The notes below the pieces were generated by a model. The model was given only the letters and a program-made list of their open reading frames with translations. It ran no database searches and had not been told where the DNA came from. This document shows positions 8,986 to 17,428 of a stretch of 64,000 nucleotides of DNA, one piece after another. Origin of the DNA: Lacinutrix jangbogonensis (lineage in GTDB: Bacteria; Bacteroidota; Bacteroidia; Flavobacteriales; Flavobacteriaceae). Each line of letters opens with the position of its first letter. Within the stretch, counting starts at the first letter, position 1. A program made the translations under genes and the position numbers. The DNA lies in assembly GCF_000797445.1 (NCBI RefSeq), contig NZ_JSWF01000029.1:115415-179414 (forward strand), in the 5' to 3' direction.

Positions 8986-10053
8986 ATGACAAAAGGGTCC
9001 ATATATCTATTACTAATTATTACGTTTCTAGCATGCTCAAAAAATGACACTCCAGAAACGGAAACTTATGAACCCACTCCTCTACCTTTAAGTATTCCTC
9101 AACTATTTTCAGATAAAATAATTCCGCCTGTAATACCAAACAACAATCCGCAAACGGTTGAAGGTGTTGCTTTAGGTAAAAAACTGTTTTTCGATACTAA
9201 ACTTTCTGGAGACCAAACAATGGCTTGCGCATCTTGCCATTCTCCACAACATGCATTCACAGCCAATACTCCAACAAGCGTTGGTATAGATGGTGTTTCT
9301 GGTAATAGAAATTCTATGCCTTTATTCAATTTAGCATGGAATTATGGAGAACGTTTTACTTGGGACGGTAAAGAACTAAGTTTAGAACGTCAGGCTATGG
9401 AACCGGTTCAAAATCCAATAGAAATGCATAGCGATTGGCAAGATGTAGTCGATAGGTTACAGTCTGATGCTGAGTATCCAGAACTGTTTCGTTTAGCGTT
9501 TAAAACTTCCACAATTACAAAAGAATTAACAACAAAAGCAATTGCTCAATTTGAACGCACACTAATTTCGGCAAACTCAAAATTTGATAAATTTTCGTTA
9601 GGCGAAACATCCCTTACTCCGCAGGAACAAAATGGTTTAAATGTGTTTATGGACGAAGAAAGAGGCGATTGTTTTCATTGTCATGGCAACCCAAATAATC
9701 CATTGTGGACAGATAATATTTTTCATAACAATGGTTTAGATACCACATTTTCAGACCTAGGCTTGGGAGGCGTAACTGGAGATCCAAACGATAATGGCAA
9801 ATTTAAAACGCCGTCACTAAGAAACTTAGCTTATACTGCCCCATACATGCATGATGGCAGATTTAGTTCTTTAGACGAGGTTATAGCGTTTTATAGTGCG
9901 GGACTTCAACCATCTCCAACAATAGACCCACTAATGAAAAACTTAGATAATGGCGGTGTACAAATATCTGACGCCGATAAAGCAGACTTAAAAACCTTCT
10001 TACTATCACTATCAGATCCAACATTTCTTACCAATCCAAACTTTCAAGAATAA
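8986..10053 (+). CDS. Di-haem cytochrome c peroxidase / MbnH-like protein
   Basis: A 355-aa lipoprotein (LACSKN, Cys about residue 17) with two covalent haem sites, CASCH at residues 81-85 and CFHCH at 229-233. It also has the family motifs LGKKLFFDTKLS, NRNSMPLFNLAW and TAPYMHDGRF. Members either reduce hydrogen peroxide or, as in MauG and MbnH, oxidise a Trp in a partner protein. Its position 6 nt after an MbnP homologue makes the MbnH role the likelier one. Haem attachment requires export, in agreement with the signal peptide. It ends the operon; a short non-coding gap then separates it from sufA. Confidence 0.85.
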   Translation: MTKGSIYLLLIITFLACSKNDTPETETYEPTPLPLSIPQLFSDKIIPPVIPNNNPQTVEGVALGKKLFFDTKLSGDQTMACASCHSPQHAFTANTPTSVGIDGVSGNRNSMPLFNLAWNYGERFTWDGKELSLERQAMEPVQNPIEMHSDWQDVVDRLQSDAEYPELFRLAFKTSTITKELTTKAIAQFERTLISANSKFDKFSLGETSLTPQEQNGLNVFMDEERGDCFHCHGNPNNPLWTDNIFHNNGLDTTFSDLGLGGVTGDPNDNGKFKTPSLRNLAYTAPYMHDGRFSSLDEVIAFYSAGLQPSPTIDPLMKNLDNGGVQISDADKADLKTFLLSLSDPTFLTNPNFQE

Positions 10054-10143
10054 TTTTACCCAAAGACAACTTACATCAATAAACTCTATTAAACCATATG
10101 CTAATATAATGTTAGGGTATAAGGTAAGAAGAGACTTATATTG

Positions 10144-10151
10144 TATATTTG
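10144..10151 (+). promoter_or_regulatory. Candidate -7 box of the suf operon
   Basis: TATATTTG matches TAnnTTTG and sits 31 nt before the sufA start codon in a 129-nt intergenic gap. No clear -33 TTG at the usual distance. Confidence 0.4.
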
Positions 10152-10182
10152 CTTACTATTTAGATAAATTCTACATAAGGAC

Positions 10183-10512
10183 ATGATAAAAGTTTCTAAT
10201 ATCGCTAAAAAGAAAGTCGTTGAACTAATGACAGACGACGGTTATAATCCAATTGAAGACTACGTTCGTGTTGGTGTTAAAAGTGGAGGTTGCTCCGGTT
10301 TATCCTACGATTTAAAGTTTGACAAAAACCACGAAGAGGAAGATAAAATTTTTGAAGATAATGGTGTGAAAATCATAATTGATAAAAAAAGCTTCTTATA
10401 TTTAATTGGCACAACTTTAGAATATTCTGGAGGATTAAACGGAACAGGTTTCGTTTTTAATAATCCGAATGCAAACCGAACTTGCGGTTGCGGAGAATCA
10501 TTTTCATTATAA
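10183..10512 (+). CDS. sufA: A-type iron-sulfur carrier SufA/IscA
   Basis: A 109-aa HesB/IscA-fold protein that carries Fe-S clusters to target proteins. The three conserved cysteines are visible: one in VKSGGCSGLSY (about residue 37) and two in the C-terminal TCGCGESF. The length is standard for the family. It is the first gene of the SUF assembly locus, 19 nt upstream of sufB, and shares its promoter. Confidence 0.93.
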   Translation: MIKVSNIAKKKVVELMTDDGYNPIEDYVRVGVKSGGCSGLSYDLKFDKNHEEEDKIFEDNGVKIIIDKKSFLYLIGTTLEYSGGLNGTGFVFNNPNANRTCGCGESFSL

Positions 10513-10531
10513 TTAAACTTAAAGACAAACT

Positions 10532-11980
10532 ATGTCAAAGTATACAGAGGACGACCTTAGAGAAGAATTAAAAACCAAAGAATATGAGTATGGTTTTTTT
10601 ACAGATATAGAATCTGAAACATTTCCTATTGGTTTAAATGAAGATATTGTACGTGCTATTTCCAAGAAAAAGAATGAACCAGAATGGATGACAGAATGGA
10701 GACTGGAAGCTTTTAAAGTTTGGAAGGCAATGGAAGAACCAGATTGGGCAAATGTAAATTATACAAAGCCCGATTTTCAGGCTATAGCGTATTATTCTGC
10801 GCCAGTAGCTGTAGATCCTAATAAAACATTAGACGATGTAGATCCAGATTTACTAGCGATGTACAAAAAATTAGGAATCTCTGTAGATGAACAGAAAAAA
10901 ATGAACAATGTCGCAATGGACATTGTTGTAGATTCTGTTTCTGTAGCGACTACCTTCAAAAAAACATTAGCAGAAAAAGGCATTATTTTTATGCCAATTT
11001 CTGAAGCTATTCAAGAACATCCAGAATTAGTAAAAAAATATATTGGTACAATAGTACCAACAAAAGACAACTTTTATGCTGCTTTAAATTCAGCAGTATT
11101 TAGTGATGGTTCTTTTTGTTACATTCCAAAAGGCGTAAAATGCCCAATGGAATTGTCTACATATTTCAGAATTAATCAAGGCGGAACAGGACAGTTTGAA
11201 CGTACATTATTAATAGCAGACGAAGGTAGTTATGTTTCGTACCTAGAAGGTTGTACAGCACCAAGTCGCGACGAAAACCAATTACACGCAGCAGTTGTAG
11301 AACTTATTGCTTTAGACGACGCAGAAATAAAATACTCCACAGTACAAAACTGGTACCCTGGAAATGCTGAAGGACTAGGTGGTGTTTACAATTTTGTAAC
11401 CAAAAGAGGCTTATGTGAGAAAAACGCTAAAATCTCATGGACGCAAGTTGAAACTGGAAGTGCAGTAACCTGGAAATATCCAAGTTGTATTTTAAAAGGT
11501 GATAACTCTGTAGGAGAATTTTACTCTATTGCAGTAACAAATAATTACCAACAAGCAGATACTGGTACAAAAATGATTCATTTGGGAAAAAACACCAAAT
11601 CAACAATCATTTCTAAAGGTATTTCGGCAGGGAAATCTCAAAACTCATATCGTGGATTAGTACAAGTAAGTGCTCGTGCAGATAATGCTCGTAATTTTTC
11701 GCAATGTGATAGCTTATTAATGGGTAACGAATGTGGCGCACACACCTTCCCATATATTGAAGCAAAAAATAAAACAGCGATGATTGAGCACGAAGCTACA
11801 ACAAGTAAAATTGGTGAAGACCAAATTTTCTATTGTAACCAACGTGGTATAGATACAGAAAAAGCAATAGCTCTAATTGTTAATGGTTTTAGTAAAGATG
11901 TACTAAATAAGTTACCAATGGAATTTGCTGTAGAAGCACAAAAATTATTAGAAATTAGCCTTGAAGGTTCAGTAGGATAA
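10532..11980 (+). CDS. sufB: Fe-S cluster scaffold subunit SufB
   Basis: A 482-aa cytoplasmic subunit of the SufBCD scaffold on which clusters are built. The sequence is a standard SufB: the N-terminal region, then the right-handed beta-helix core ([45 protein letters not shown]), and the C-terminal [15 protein letters not shown] and [21 protein letters not shown] motifs that contact SufC and SufD. The Cys in EGCTAP and the late His/Glu residues match positions involved in cluster assembly. It follows sufA directly. No oddities. Confidence 0.97.
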   Translation: MSKYTEDDLREELKTKEYEYGFFTDIESETFPIGLNEDIVRAISKKKNEPEWMTEWRLEAFKVWKAMEEPDWANVNYTKPDFQAIAYYSAPVAVDPNKTLDDVDPDLLAMYKKLGISVDEQKKMNNVAMDIVVDSVSVATTFKKTLAEKGIIFMPISEAIQEHPELVKKYIGTIVPTKDNFYAALNSAVFSDGSFCYIPKGVKCPMELSTYFRINQGGTGQFERTLLIADEGSYVSYLEGCTAPSRDENQLHAAVVELIALDDAEIKYSTVQNWYPGNAEGLGGVYNFVTKRGLCEKNAKISWTQVETGSAVTWKYPSCILKGDNSVGEFYSIAVTNNYQQADTGTKMIHLGKNTKSTIISKGISAGKSQNSYRGLVQVSARADNARNFSQCDSLLMGNECGAHTFPYIEAKNKTAMIEHEATTSKIGEDQIFYCNQRGIDTEKAIALIVNGFSKDVLNKLPMEFAVEAQKLLEISLEGSVG

Positions 11981-11988
11981 CTGTTACT

Positions 11989-12002
11989 CTTGCGAAAGCA
12001 AG
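11989..12002. repeat. Short hairpin CTTGC-GAAA-GCAAG
   Basis: A perfect 5-bp stem with a GAAA loop lies 8 nt after sufB, in the 93-nt gap before the embedded lipoprotein gene. It is too short and has no T-run, so it is not a terminator; an mRNA-stability or processing element is possible. Confidence 0.3.
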
Positions 12003-12073
12003 CATCTCATTATATATACACAAAATTTAATATTTAATTATAGTTTAAAAAAACGTTTTACGGCATTTAGAAA

Positions 12074-12487
12074 ATGAAAAAAATCCTAATCTTATTATTA
12101 ACGCTTACAGTATTTACAAACTGTAAAAACGACACAAAACCAGAAACTCCAGCAGTTACATCGGAAGGTTCAGAAAAGACAATTAAACAAAACGACGGAT
12201 TAACGTTACTAAGTGGTGAGTTTTCATATTATGCAGATGCAGCAGTTCTACAAGTTGGAAATAGCTCAATCTATGGCGTTGTTTTAAACGATAAAATGCA
12301 CGAGTTACACAACTTAGGAAAAGAATATAGAACAGAATCTACCGATGGAATTTTAGTTCAAGTTCGTGGAAAAATAACACCTAAAAAAGAAGGCGAAGAA
12401 GGTTGGCCTTACACTATTGATATTCAAGAAATCATTAGCGTAAAAGAACAAGCTACAAAAAACGAGGTGATTAAAATTGGAAAATAA
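12074..12487 (+). CDS. Small lipoprotein embedded in the suf operon
   Basis: A 137-aa lipoprotein (lipobox TNCKN, Cys about residue 17). After a Pro/Thr/Glu-rich linker comes a compact ~80-residue domain (SGEFSYYADAAVLQVGNSSI ... LVQVRGKI ... GWPYTIDIQEIISV) whose strand pattern suggests an OB-like barrel, as in the C-terminal part of NlpE-type lipoproteins. It lies between sufB and sufC, ending 4 nt before the sufC ATG, so it is translated from the same mRNA as a cytoplasmic assembly machine. Its job is unknown. Confidence 0.7.
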   Translation: MKKILILLLTLTVFTNCKNDTKPETPAVTSEGSEKTIKQNDGLTLLSGEFSYYADAAVLQVGNSSIYGVVLNDKMHELHNLGKEYRTESTDGILVQVRGKITPKKEGEEGWPYTIDIQEIISVKEQATKNEVIKIGK

Positions 12488-12491
12488 AACT

Positions 12492-13244
12492 ATGTTACAA
12501 ATAAAAGATTTGCACGCAAGTGTTGAAGACAAAACGATTTTAAGAGGTATTAACCTTGAAGTAAAAGCTGGAGAAGTACATGCAATCATGGGACCAAATG
12601 GTTCAGGTAAAAGTACTTTAGCATCAGTTATTGCTGGAAAAGAAGAATATGAAGTAGATAAGGGAGAAATTCTTTTAAATGAAGAAGATTTAGAAGAGTT
12701 AGCTGCCGAAGAACGTGCTCATAAAGGGATTTTCTTATCGTTTCAATATCCTGTAGAAATTCCTGGAGTTTCAGTAACCAACTTCATAAAAACAGCAATT
12801 AACGCAACGCGTAAAGCAAAAGGTCTTGCAGATATGCCTGCAAAAGATATGCTTAAAATGATTCGTGAGAAGTCTGAAATGCTAGAAATAGACCGTAAAT
12901 TCTTATCACGTTCCTTAAACGTAGGTTTCTCTGGAGGAGAGAAAAAACGTAATGAGATTTTTCAAATGGCAATGCTAGAACCAAAATTAGCCATCTTAGA
13001 TGAAACAGATTCTGGTCTAGATATCGATGCCCTGCGTATAGTTGCAAATGGCGTAAATAAATTAAAATCTAAAGACAATGCTGTTGTTGTAATTACGCAC
13101 TACCAACGTTTATTAGATTATATAGTGCCAGACTTTGTACATGTTTTATTAGATGGTCGTATTGTAAAATCTGGTGGTCCAGAACTAGCACACGAATTAG
13201 AAGAAAAAGGTTACGACTGGATTAAAGAAGAAGTAGACGCGTAA
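12492..13244 (+). CDS. sufC: Fe-S assembly ATPase SufC
   Basis: A 250-aa ABC-type ATPase that drives the SufBCD scaffold. I start it at the ATG at 12492 (MLQIKDLHAS); an in-frame TTG five codons earlier would overlap the preceding gene and adds nothing to the family alignment. Walker A is GPNGSGKST (about residues 35-43), the Q-loop lies in SFQYPVEIPG, the signature is NVGFSGGEKKRNE (SufC-specific), Walker B is LAILDETDSGLD, and the H-loop His is in ITHYQR. Its size and motifs are canonical. Confidence 0.97.
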   Translation: MLQIKDLHASVEDKTILRGINLEVKAGEVHAIMGPNGSGKSTLASVIAGKEEYEVDKGEILLNEEDLEELAAEERAHKGIFLSFQYPVEIPGVSVTNFIKTAINATRKAKGLADMPAKDMLKMIREKSEMLEIDRKFLSRSLNVGFSGGEKKRNEIFQMAMLEPKLAILDETDSGLDIDALRIVANGVNKLKSKDNAVVVITHYQRLLDYIVPDFVHVLLDGRIVKSGGPELAHELEEKGYDWIKEEVDA

Positions 13245-13249
13245 TAGTT

Positions 13250-13392
13250 AACAGTTTTCAGTAGCAGTTTGCACTTGCTTACTCAATTCTGATTACACTT
13301 AACTCAATCGTTTATAAAAAGAATAAATTGTATCCAGGTTTTACTCGCTATTTCAATTTACTGAAAACTGCAACTGAAAACTGAAAACTGAA
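13250..13392. repeat. Inverted CAGTTTTCAG-type intergenic repeat
   Basis: ACAGTTTTCAGT at the left end (from 13251) recurs as ACTGAAAACTG three times in near-tandem form at 13360-13392, in inverted orientation. The repeats fill the 152-nt gap between sufC and sufD and could form a long hairpin in the suf mRNA between these two genes. No ORF. Confidence 0.45.
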
Positions 13393-13396
13393 TTAA

Positions 13397-14710
13397 ATGA
13401 GTTTAAAAGAAAAATTAGTATCATCCTTTTTAGCATTCGAAAATAATATCGATATAGATTCGCCCGTACACGATATTCGTAGTGAAGCGATTAAAACATT
13501 CGAAACTAATGGCTTTCCTTCTAAAAAGGAAGAAGCCTGGAAATACACTTCATTAAATAGTGTTTTAAAACACGATTATAGCGTATTCCCAAAACAAGAG
13601 AACGCGTTAGAATATAAAGATATCAAGAAGTATTTTATTCACGATATAGATACTTATAAAATTATTTTTATAGACGGAAAATACTCGTCTCATTTATCTC
13701 AAACCACTCACGATGGTATTGATGTATGTTTAATGTCTTCGGCCTTAAACAAACCAAAATACAGGTTAATAATTGAGAATTATTTCAATAAAATAGCTGC
13801 TAAAGATAGTTTAGCATCCTTAAATACAGCCTTTTCAAGTGAAGGCGCTTATATTCATATTCCAAAAAACAAATTGGTAGAAAAGCCAATTCAAATTATA
13901 CATTTTTCTACAGGTAATGAAGCTGCTTTAATGCTTCAGCCTAGAAATTTAATTGTTGTAGACGAAAATTCTCATGTTCAAATTATTGAACGTCACCAAA
14001 GTTTAACAGACAATCCTGTGTTAACGAATAGTGTAACAGAGATTTTTGCAAACAAACGCGCTATTGTTGATTATTATAAAGTTCAAAATGATAACAAAAA
14101 TGCTTCTTTAATAGATAGTACTTACGTTAATCAGAAAGATCAGAGCCATTGTTTAGTGCATACTTTTTCTTTTGGAGGAAAGCTTACACGTAACAATCTT
14201 AATTTTTACCAAAATGGTGAACGTATGGATTCTACAATGAAAGGTATTACCATTATTGGAGATAAACAACACGTAGATCATAACACATTAGTACACCACA
14301 TCGAACCAAATTGCGAAAGTCACCAAGATTACAAAGGTATTTTTGCAGACAGCTCTACAGGTGTTTTTAATGGTAAAGTAGTGGTAGATAAACTAGCACA
14401 AAAAACAAATGCTTTTCAATCGAACAATAATATTTTATTAAGCGATAAAGCCTCTATAAATACTAAACCACAACTTGAAATTTTTGCAGATGATGTAAAA
14501 TGTTCTCATGGTTGTACTATTGGACAATTAGATGAAAGCGCATTGTTTTACATGAAACAACGTGGTATTCCTGAAAAAGAAGCCAGAGCATTATTAATGT
14601 ATGCTTTTAGTAATAACGTTTTAGGTTCGGTAAAAATTCCAGAATTAAAACAACGTATTACTAAGATAATTGCAGATAAATTGGGTGTAAATATTGGGTT
14701 TGATTTGTAA
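13397..14710 (+). CDS. sufD: Fe-S cluster assembly subunit SufD
   Basis: A 437-aa partner of SufB and SufC. The N-terminal helical part (KKEEAWKYTSLNSVLK) is followed by the beta-helix core and the C-terminal FADDVKCSHGCTIGQLDESALFY motif with its conserved Cys and His, then the helical tail that binds SufC (MKQRGIPEKEARALLMYAF). The last ~55 codons are duplicated in decayed form at 17429-17596. A perfect-palindrome terminator follows. Separated from sufC by repeats rather than by coding sequence. Confidence 0.96.
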   Translation: MSLKEKLVSSFLAFENNIDIDSPVHDIRSEAIKTFETNGFPSKKEEAWKYTSLNSVLKHDYSVFPKQENALEYKDIKKYFIHDIDTYKIIFIDGKYSSHLSQTTHDGIDVCLMSSALNKPKYRLIIENYFNKIAAKDSLASLNTAFSSEGAYIHIPKNKLVEKPIQIIHFSTGNEAALMLQPRNLIVVDENSHVQIIERHQSLTDNPVLTNSVTEIFANKRAIVDYYKVQNDNKNASLIDSTYVNQKDQSHCLVHTFSFGGKLTRNNLNFYQNGERMDSTMKGITIIGDKQHVDHNTLVHHIEPNCESHQDYKGIFADSSTGVFNGKVVVDKLAQKTNAFQSNNNILLSDKASINTKPQLEIFADDVKCSHGCTIGQLDESALFYMKQRGIPEKEARALLMYAFSNNVLGSVKIPELKQRITKIIADKLGVNIGFDL

Positions 14711-14733
14711 ATTTTATCCAGACAAATAGAATA

Positions 14734-14761
14734 AAAAGGATTGCTAATTAGCAATCCTTTT
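14734..14761. terminator. Bidirectional terminator between sufD and the serine hydrolase gene
   Basis: A perfect palindrome whose core GGATTGCTAATTAGCAATCC is flanked by A-runs on one side and T-runs on the other, so it can stop transcription from both sides. The stop codon of the minus-strand serine hydrolase gene lies inside the stem. Confidence 0.8.
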
Positions 14762-16402
14762 CTTTTTAAAAATAATCTCTTTCACTGTTCCGTCACAAGA
14801 CAATAACATTCCTGTAGTTCTATTTTTTTCATTTTTAATAAATTGATAAAGTGTTCTATCGTTATTTCCAAATTCATTTAACTGAACTGGGTTTAAGTTT
14901 ATACTTTCCCTTCCTTTATAAGATAATTTTAGTGTGTTGTTTTCAACAAAAAAACGATAAGTAACATCCAATTCATCAGAATAAAAATCACCTACAAATT
15001 GTGAGGTATACACAGCATCCGATTCAATAAATTTTGCATGTTTAAAATAGAATGGTGTTCCACCAAATGAAATAACCATATCGTGAGTTTCCGAAGGCGT
15101 AAAATCGTGTTTAACATTTTGACTGTTAAACCTATGAAACTTGTTTTTGTCGTATTGCATTAGGGTAGCAGATGTTTTCCCTATAGAACCCATAGATTTT
15201 AAAGAATCATTCTCTACAAATATTTTCATAGTCATATCACTATTGATTTCTTTATACTGGCCAATAAATTCTTCAATACCCTGTTTTTTAAATAATACTT
15301 CATCTTTATCTTCGTCTTGAATCTTTTCTTCATTTAATAATAGAATATCTAAAATCTGATAGGCAATTCTTGGCGCATCAATAGCTTGCGAGTTTGTTAA
15401 AACTAGTATTCCTATTTGCTTTTCTAGAACTGTAATTAATTGTGAACGTCCACCAAAACCAAATCCGCTATGATTTAAAGTTTCATAACCTTTATAATCG
15501 TCTATCATTAATCCGCGAGCATATTTTGCTCTTTCGCCAGAAGTTAATATTTCTGTGGTTTTTAAGAATTGAGCCAATGGCCTAAATGTTAATATTTGTT
15601 CGTTTAGCATTTTCATCCATATTGCCATATCATTAACGGAGGAACCCATGCTTCCTGCACCATAACTTAATTGATTACTCGAAGAAAACTTATAACTATC
15701 CTTTTGTTTCTGATAACCAACTGCCTTATTTTTAATTGATTTTCCATGTTCTACTCTAACAAACGTAGAATGCATTTTTAATGGATTTAGAATTTTATCC
15801 TTTAAATAATCATTTAAATTTTGCCCAGAAACATGTTCAATAATAATTGCTAATAAGTTATAGTTGGTATTGGAATAACTTACTTTTTCGCCGGGTAAAT
15901 TATTCAATCCTTTTTGCTTGCAAGCTAATTCTAGTACTATATTATTATCGTAATAAGAATTAGCATAATCAAAACCAGACAAATACATCAATGTGTGATA
16001 ATTTCGAATTCCGCTAGTGTGATTTAATAAGTGTTTCACCTTAATGACTTTGTCATAGATTGGAAACTCTCGCAAATAGATTCTTATATCATCTTCTAAA
16101 CTAATTTTGCCATCATTTACCAATGCCCAAACTGCGGATGCTGTAAATTGTTTTGCAATAGACGCCAAACTAAAAACCGTTGAATCTGAATTCTTTATAT
16201 TATAATCTAAATTTGAAAGTCCAAATCCTTTAGAATAAACACTTTCGTTTTGATTAATAACTTTCACACTCAATCCTGGCGAATCATTAGAAACGTAAGA
16301 GGCTAACAATTCATCAATTTTTTGATTTACATTAGTTTGAGCAGCAGTACTTATAAATACAAACGCAAAAACCATGATGCAACTATTCTTAAAGTTTAAC
16401 AT
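14744..16402 (-). CDS. Secreted serine hydrolase, beta-lactamase class C/PBP-like fold
   Basis: A 552-aa exported protein. A hydrophobic signal peptide ends in ISTAAQ. The AmpC-like domain shows SIAK (residues 81-84, catalytic Ser and Lys), YSN (about 176-178) and an HSGFGFGG motif (about residue 317) in place of KTG. A C-terminal beta-rich domain of ~200 residues follows. Family members are esterases, peptidases or PBP-like hydrolases; true beta-lactamase activity is unlikely to be readable from this. It is the last gene of a minus-strand operon (PadR, HAAS-like protein, 57-aa membrane protein, this gene) and its start overlaps the preceding small gene by 7 nt. Confidence 0.85.
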   Translation of the reverse strand: MLNFKNSCIMVFAFVFISTAAQTNVNQKIDELLASYVSNDSPGLSVKVINQNESVYSKGFGLSNLDYNIKNSDSTVFSLASIAKQFTASAVWALVNDGKISLEDDIRIYLREFPIYDKVIKVKHLLNHTSGIRNYHTLMYLSGFDYANSYYDNNIVLELACKQKGLNNLPGEKVSYSNTNYNLLAIIIEHVSGQNLNDYLKDKILNPLKMHSTFVRVEHGKSIKNKAVGYQKQKDSYKFSSSNQLSYGAGSMGSSVNDMAIWMKMLNEQILTFRPLAQFLKTTEILTSGERAKYARGLMIDDYKGYETLNHSGFGFGGRSQLITVLEKQIGILVLTNSQAIDAPRIAYQILDILLLNEEKIQDEDKDEVLFKKQGIEEFIGQYKEINSDMTMKIFVENDSLKSMGSIGKTSATLMQYDKNKFHRFNSQNVKHDFTPSETHDMVISFGGTPFYFKHAKFIESDAVYTSQFVGDFYSDELDVTYRFFVENNTLKLSYKGRESINLNPVQLNEFGNNDRTLYQFIKNEKNRTTGMLLSCDGTVKEIIFKKKRIAN

Positions 16403-16569
16403 TGCTGATATTTTTGGTAGAAATAAGTTGGAATTAGTCCAAAATTAAGAAACAGAAGACCTATAAAAACTATAATTCCTCTGTATGGCCAAGTTAAAAA
16501 CTCGAACATAGCGCCAATTCCAAGTATAAAAAAAGTTATAAATCCGAAAATGTAAAATGATTTTTTCAT
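16396..16569 (-). CDS. 57-aa membrane protein with a WPY motif
   Basis: An unlisted small ORF: ATG at 16569, stop at 16396-16398, 57 codons. The protein begins MKKSFYIFGFITFFILG, then GAMFEFLTWPYRGIIVF and a second hydrophobic helix ending IPTYFYQKYQQC, so it has two membrane helices. It closely parallels the C-terminal two-helix part of the next upstream gene (GMLFKIMHWPYASSLLIG ... VPTLIYSRYKK), including the (M/L)FxxxxWPY turn and the PTxxY end. It starts 10 nt after that gene and overlaps the serine hydrolase start by 7 nt, so translational coupling is likely. Function unknown. Confidence 0.75.
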   Translation of the reverse strand: MKKSFYIFGFITFFILGIGAMFEFLTWPYRGIIVFIGLLFLNFGLIPTYFYQKYQQC

Positions 16570-16579
16570 TATTAATGAT

Positions 16580-17020
16580 TTAAGAAAATTGGTGAATAGA
16601 TTTTTTATACCTAGAATAAATAAGAGTTGGAACTAATAACAATGCAAATACTAAAATTGCTCCTATTAACAAAGAGCTAGCATAAGGCCAGTGCATGATT
16701 TTAAATAGCATACCAAGAACTAATAGTAAAATCATAGAAAAACCTAGAGTTACTTTTAGCTTATTTATTACTACTCGTTCTTTATTAAATTTTTGTAAAT
16801 TAGTTTCTAGTTGTAGGTTTTGAAAACTAGCATAACCGCCAAATTTCTGCAAAGCTTCTTGATATAAAGCATTAAAATCTCTAGAATCATTTGTTGCATC
16901 TTGATTTTCAATATAGGTGCAAATATGATCTACTAAATCTTCTCTTAACTCATTAGATTTTACTCCATAAAGCTTTAAACTGTTTTCAATAAAATCGATG
17001 TGTTTTTCTTCTAAATGCAT
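16580..17020 (-). CDS. HAAS-like membrane protein paired with PadR
   Basis: A 146-aa protein. The N-terminal ~75 residues are alpha-helical (HIDFIENSLKLYGVKSNELR ... LVDHICTYIE ... ALQKFGGYASFQ), matching the helical signalling domain (HAAS/DUF1700-like) that is often encoded next to PadR regulators. Two membrane helices follow with IMHWPYAS between them. The start overlaps the end of the PadR gene by 10 nt. In known PadR-HAAS pairs the membrane protein is thought to sense or to restrain a partner; that role is inferred here. Confidence 0.75.
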   Translation of the reverse strand: MHLEEKHIDFIENSLKLYGVKSNELREDLVDHICTYIENQDATNDSRDFNALYQEALQKFGGYASFQNLQLETNLQKFNKERVVINKLKVTLGFSMILLLVLGMLFKIMHWPYASSLLIGAILVFALLLVPTLIYSRYKKSIHQFS

Positions 17021-17355
17021 TTTATAACAGGTTTTGGGTTAAAAATTAAATCTAATGTGTCAATAAAATTATTGATTTCTTGGGTTACTTCTTCTACAGC
17101 TTTTTTGCCTTGTTTTGTAACTTTATAATATTTTCGCACGCGTTTGCCTATATACACTTTTTCTGTTTCTAATATTCCTTTAGCCTCTAACTTATGTAGA
17201 ATAGGATATAATGCGCCTTCAGAAATATCAATTTTCCCTAAAGTTAACTTCCTAACGTCTTGTGTTATTTCATAACCATACATTTTATCACTTTGGCTTA
17301 TCAATTTTAAAATGATTGGTTGTAAGGTTCCTTTTGTTAATTGTTTATCATACAT
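17011..17355 (-). CDS. PadR-family transcriptional regulator
   Basis: A 114-aa winged-helix regulator. The start is taken at the ATG at 17355 (MYDKQLTKGTLQPIILKLIS); the 10 codons upstream lie in promoter DNA. The PadR pattern is clear: GTLQPIILKLI, YGYEITQDV, ISEGALYPILHKLEAKGIL, KRVRKYYKVTKQGKKAVEE. It is a compact dimeric repressor type that usually controls its own operon and a membrane partner. It heads the four-gene minus-strand operon; a -7 box and an imperfect palindrome sit immediately upstream. Confidence 0.9.
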   Translation of the reverse strand: MYDKQLTKGTLQPIILKLISQSDKMYGYEITQDVRKLTLGKIDISEGALYPILHKLEAKGILETEKVYIGKRVRKYYKVTKQGKKAVEEVTQEINNFIDTLDLIFNPKPVIKCI

Positions 17356-17359
17356 AGCA

Positions 17360-17385
17360 CAAATATACATTTTATATAAATGCAT
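17360..17385 (-). promoter_or_regulatory. PadR operon promoter with candidate PadR operator
   Basis: TATATTTG (minus strand, 17360-17367) matches the -7 consensus and ends 4 nt before the padR-type ATG, so the mRNA would be nearly leaderless. Overlapping it is an imperfect palindrome at 17365-17385, with arms ATACATTT and AAATGCAT around TATAT (7 of 8 pairs). PadR repressors commonly bind ATGT/ACAT-type dyads, so autoregulation is plausible. Confidence 0.45.
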
Positions 17386-17428
17386 TGGTATAAAATTAAA
17401 GAAAATATATTTTTTATATTTTCTTTAT

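Noticed and set aside
12477..12491. TTG start for sufC giving five extra residues
   Set aside because: It overlaps the upstream lipoprotein gene, and the ATG at 12492 matches the usual SufC N-terminus.
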